From Aphelenchoides besseyi (lineage: Eukaryota > Nematoda > Chromadorea > Rhabditida > Aphelenchoididae): DNA of 64,000 bases. Shown piece by piece: positions 62,599-64,000 of the stretch. Both the position numbers and the translations under genes were made by a program. The stretch lies in NCBI GenBank assembly GCA_024699855.1, contig JAMPIQ010000002.1, positions 5,642,001 to 5,706,000 on the forward strand, read 5' to 3'. Below the pieces are notes generated by a model. That model saw only the letters and a list, made by a program, of their open reading frames with translations. It made no database searches and had not been told where the DNA came from. The first letter of the stretch is position 1. The number at the start of each line of letters is the position of its first letter.

Positions 62599-62604
62599 AA
62601 TAAA
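62599..62604 (+). other. possible polyadenylation signal (phospholipase C beta)
   Basis: AATAAA 454 nt after the stop codon. The 62146-62868 gap otherwise holds no supported gene. Confidence 0.35.
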
Positions 62605-62868
62605 TTCGTATTTATTCTACGACAACGACTGAACATAAGGCTTAAATAGAACTGTAAAGTGGACGAATGATGTTGCTATGATCAAAGAAGCTTACTGGAA
62701 GACCCACTCAAGGGACAAAAACTCACGAAAAATCGACATTGAATTGGCGTTGCGACGTTTAGCCAAAAACTCGCGGGTTCTTTCGAAAAGCGTTTGGGCG
62801 TCGGCTGTCTTCTTGCTGTTTTCGCAGTTTGATTCGTTCTTATTGGCTACTTTGATTTTTCTGTTAAG

Positions 62869-64000
62869 ATGTCGGACGTTGAAATGAAAGATGAGCCTCA
62901 TGAAGAGTACGCGGACGAAGATTCGGGCGTTAAAGAAGAAATCAACGAGGAGGCTGACGTTACGATGAATGTCGAAGACGAGGAGCCTATGGAACAGGAT
63001 TTGGATCCAGCAGTGAAAAGAGAGCAAGAACAAGCGGCTCAATTGGAAGAGGATTCATTTAAGAGGTTTGAGAAGTTGCTTCAAAAAACAGAAAACTTCT
63101 CACGATGTTTGAGTGCCGGTGATGTTGCTTTGTGTAAGTACTTAAGCTTTGTAGACGTTGATTAGCCAACTGAAATTTCCAGCTCCAACTGCAAAAAAGC
63201 ATTCCGGACGACAGCGCAAAGTCGTTGATCCGTCCGATCATCGACATCGCAAAACCGAAAAGGAAGAGGACGAAGAATTGTTGGAACAAGCCAAGAACAA
63301 TGAATCGGTGTTTCTGTTCGACAAATCTCCGTGGTACATTGAGAACGGCGAACTTCGAGATTACCAAATTCGTGGAGTGAATTGGCTTATCCAACTTCAG
63401 CACAACAATATCAGTGGGATATTGGCCGATGAAATGGTTTGCTTGATTTCACATTTCGAATTTGATTTAAGTTTTTAGGGTTTGGGCAAAACTTTGCAAA
63501 CAATTGCTTTGTTGGGTTACATGAAACACTATCGCAGTTTCAACGGACCATTTTTGATCATTGTCCCGAAGTCGACGCTTAAGAATTGGCAAAATGAATT
63601 CAAGAAGTGGTGTCCAACAATGCGAGCTGTAGTTTTGATTGGTGATCAAGTAATTAATTTTACTCGAATTGCTCTAATCGTAAAGTTCAGGAAGAACGAC
63701 AACAAATCATCAATGAGAGCATTGTGACGAACAATTTCGATGCGGTTATCACTTCGTACGAAATGGTTTTGAAATGTGGAAGCACATTGAAGAAGTTTGT
63801 TTGGCGTTACATTGTGATCGATGAAGCTCATCGTATCAAAAATGAGCATTCAAAGGTTGTTTAATTCTCAATTATTCTACTCATGAACACATTTAGCTGT
63901 CGGAAATGATTCGCGTATTCAAATCGAAGAATCGTCTTTTACTCACCGGTACTCCCCTACAAAACAACTTACACGAACTTTGGGTACTTGTTGTTAACGA
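62869..64000 (+). CDS. ISWI-family chromatin-remodelling ATPase (SMARCA1/5 type), 5' part
   Basis: Nuclear SNF2-type ATPase that slides and spaces nucleosomes. Exons in the window: 62869-63133, 63183-63436, 63479-63649, 63691-63855 and 63897-63983; the gene continues past the edge. The acidic N-terminus leads into [20 protein letters not shown] and [20 protein letters not shown], both typical of ISWI. The ATPase core begins with [16 protein letters not shown] and has the Walker A motif split by an intron ([18 protein letters not shown]). It continues with [19 protein letters not shown] in [16 protein letters not shown], and [16 protein letters not shown]. The HAND-SANT-SLIDE part would lie beyond 64000. 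Last exon shown ends at a GTACTT donor. Confidence 0.95.

Overview
The window looks like nuclear DNA of a nematode, with compact genes. Coding sequence is cut by many short GT-AG introns, mostly 40-60 nt and once only 32 nt. Splice acceptors are weak (TTTAG, CTTAG, even TTTAAG). Several families fit a roundworm: a DMSR-type peptide GPCR, a MIG-17-like ADAM protease with a PLAC tail, a Ly6 GPI protein and a GAPR-1-like CAP protein. No bacterial or viral replicon signal is visible. The weak acceptors suggest an early-branching nematode, but the species cannot be fixed from this sequence alone. Most gene models below were built by hand, joining exons across splice sites and checking that the reading frame carries through. 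Exon lists are given so they can be tested.

Layout. 0.3-0.9 kb: small unknown gene (-). 3.4-4.1 kb: Ly6-like GPI protein (+). 4.8-5.8 kb: eIF4E (+). 6.2-8.8 kb: GPAM-type glycerol-3-phosphate acyltransferase (-). 9.5-17.3 kb: repeat-rich, with a Tc/mariner relic, an RTE-type retrotransposon tail, a 1.3 kb TIR element with TTA duplications and tRNA-like motifs, and an unknown ubiquitin-fold-like gene whose introns carry a second retrotransposon fragment and a deleted IS630-like element. 17.9-19.5 kb: two unknown genes in divergent orientation. 20.7-23.2 kb: truncated inverted copy of the segment at 42.6-45.1 kb. 23.6-26.3 kb: small membrane protein (+), small secreted protein (+) and MPPED-type phosphoesterase (-). 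31.0-34.3 kb: AKT/PKB kinase (+), tail-to-tail with an F-box protein (-, 34.6-35.8 kb). 42.5-45.8 kb: intact DMSR-like GPCR (+) and CAP gene (-), tail-to-tail. 48.0-49.9 kb: MIG-17-like protease (+). 54.3-62.1 kb: phospholipase C beta (+). 62.9 kb to the end: ISWI chromatin remodeller (+, cut by the window edge).

Stretches at 0.9-3.4, 26.3-30.9, 35.9-42.5, 45.8-48.0 and 49.9-54.2 kb hold only short, composition-driven ORFs. They may carry promoters, long 5' introns or unrecognised exons.

The named genes are mostly single, unrelated housekeeping or signalling genes and do not form an operon. The most notable structural feature is the recent 2.47 kb inverted duplication of the GPCR/CAP pair about 19 kb apart. 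The most notable protein feature is an AKT whose hydrophobic-motif serine position is glutamine.
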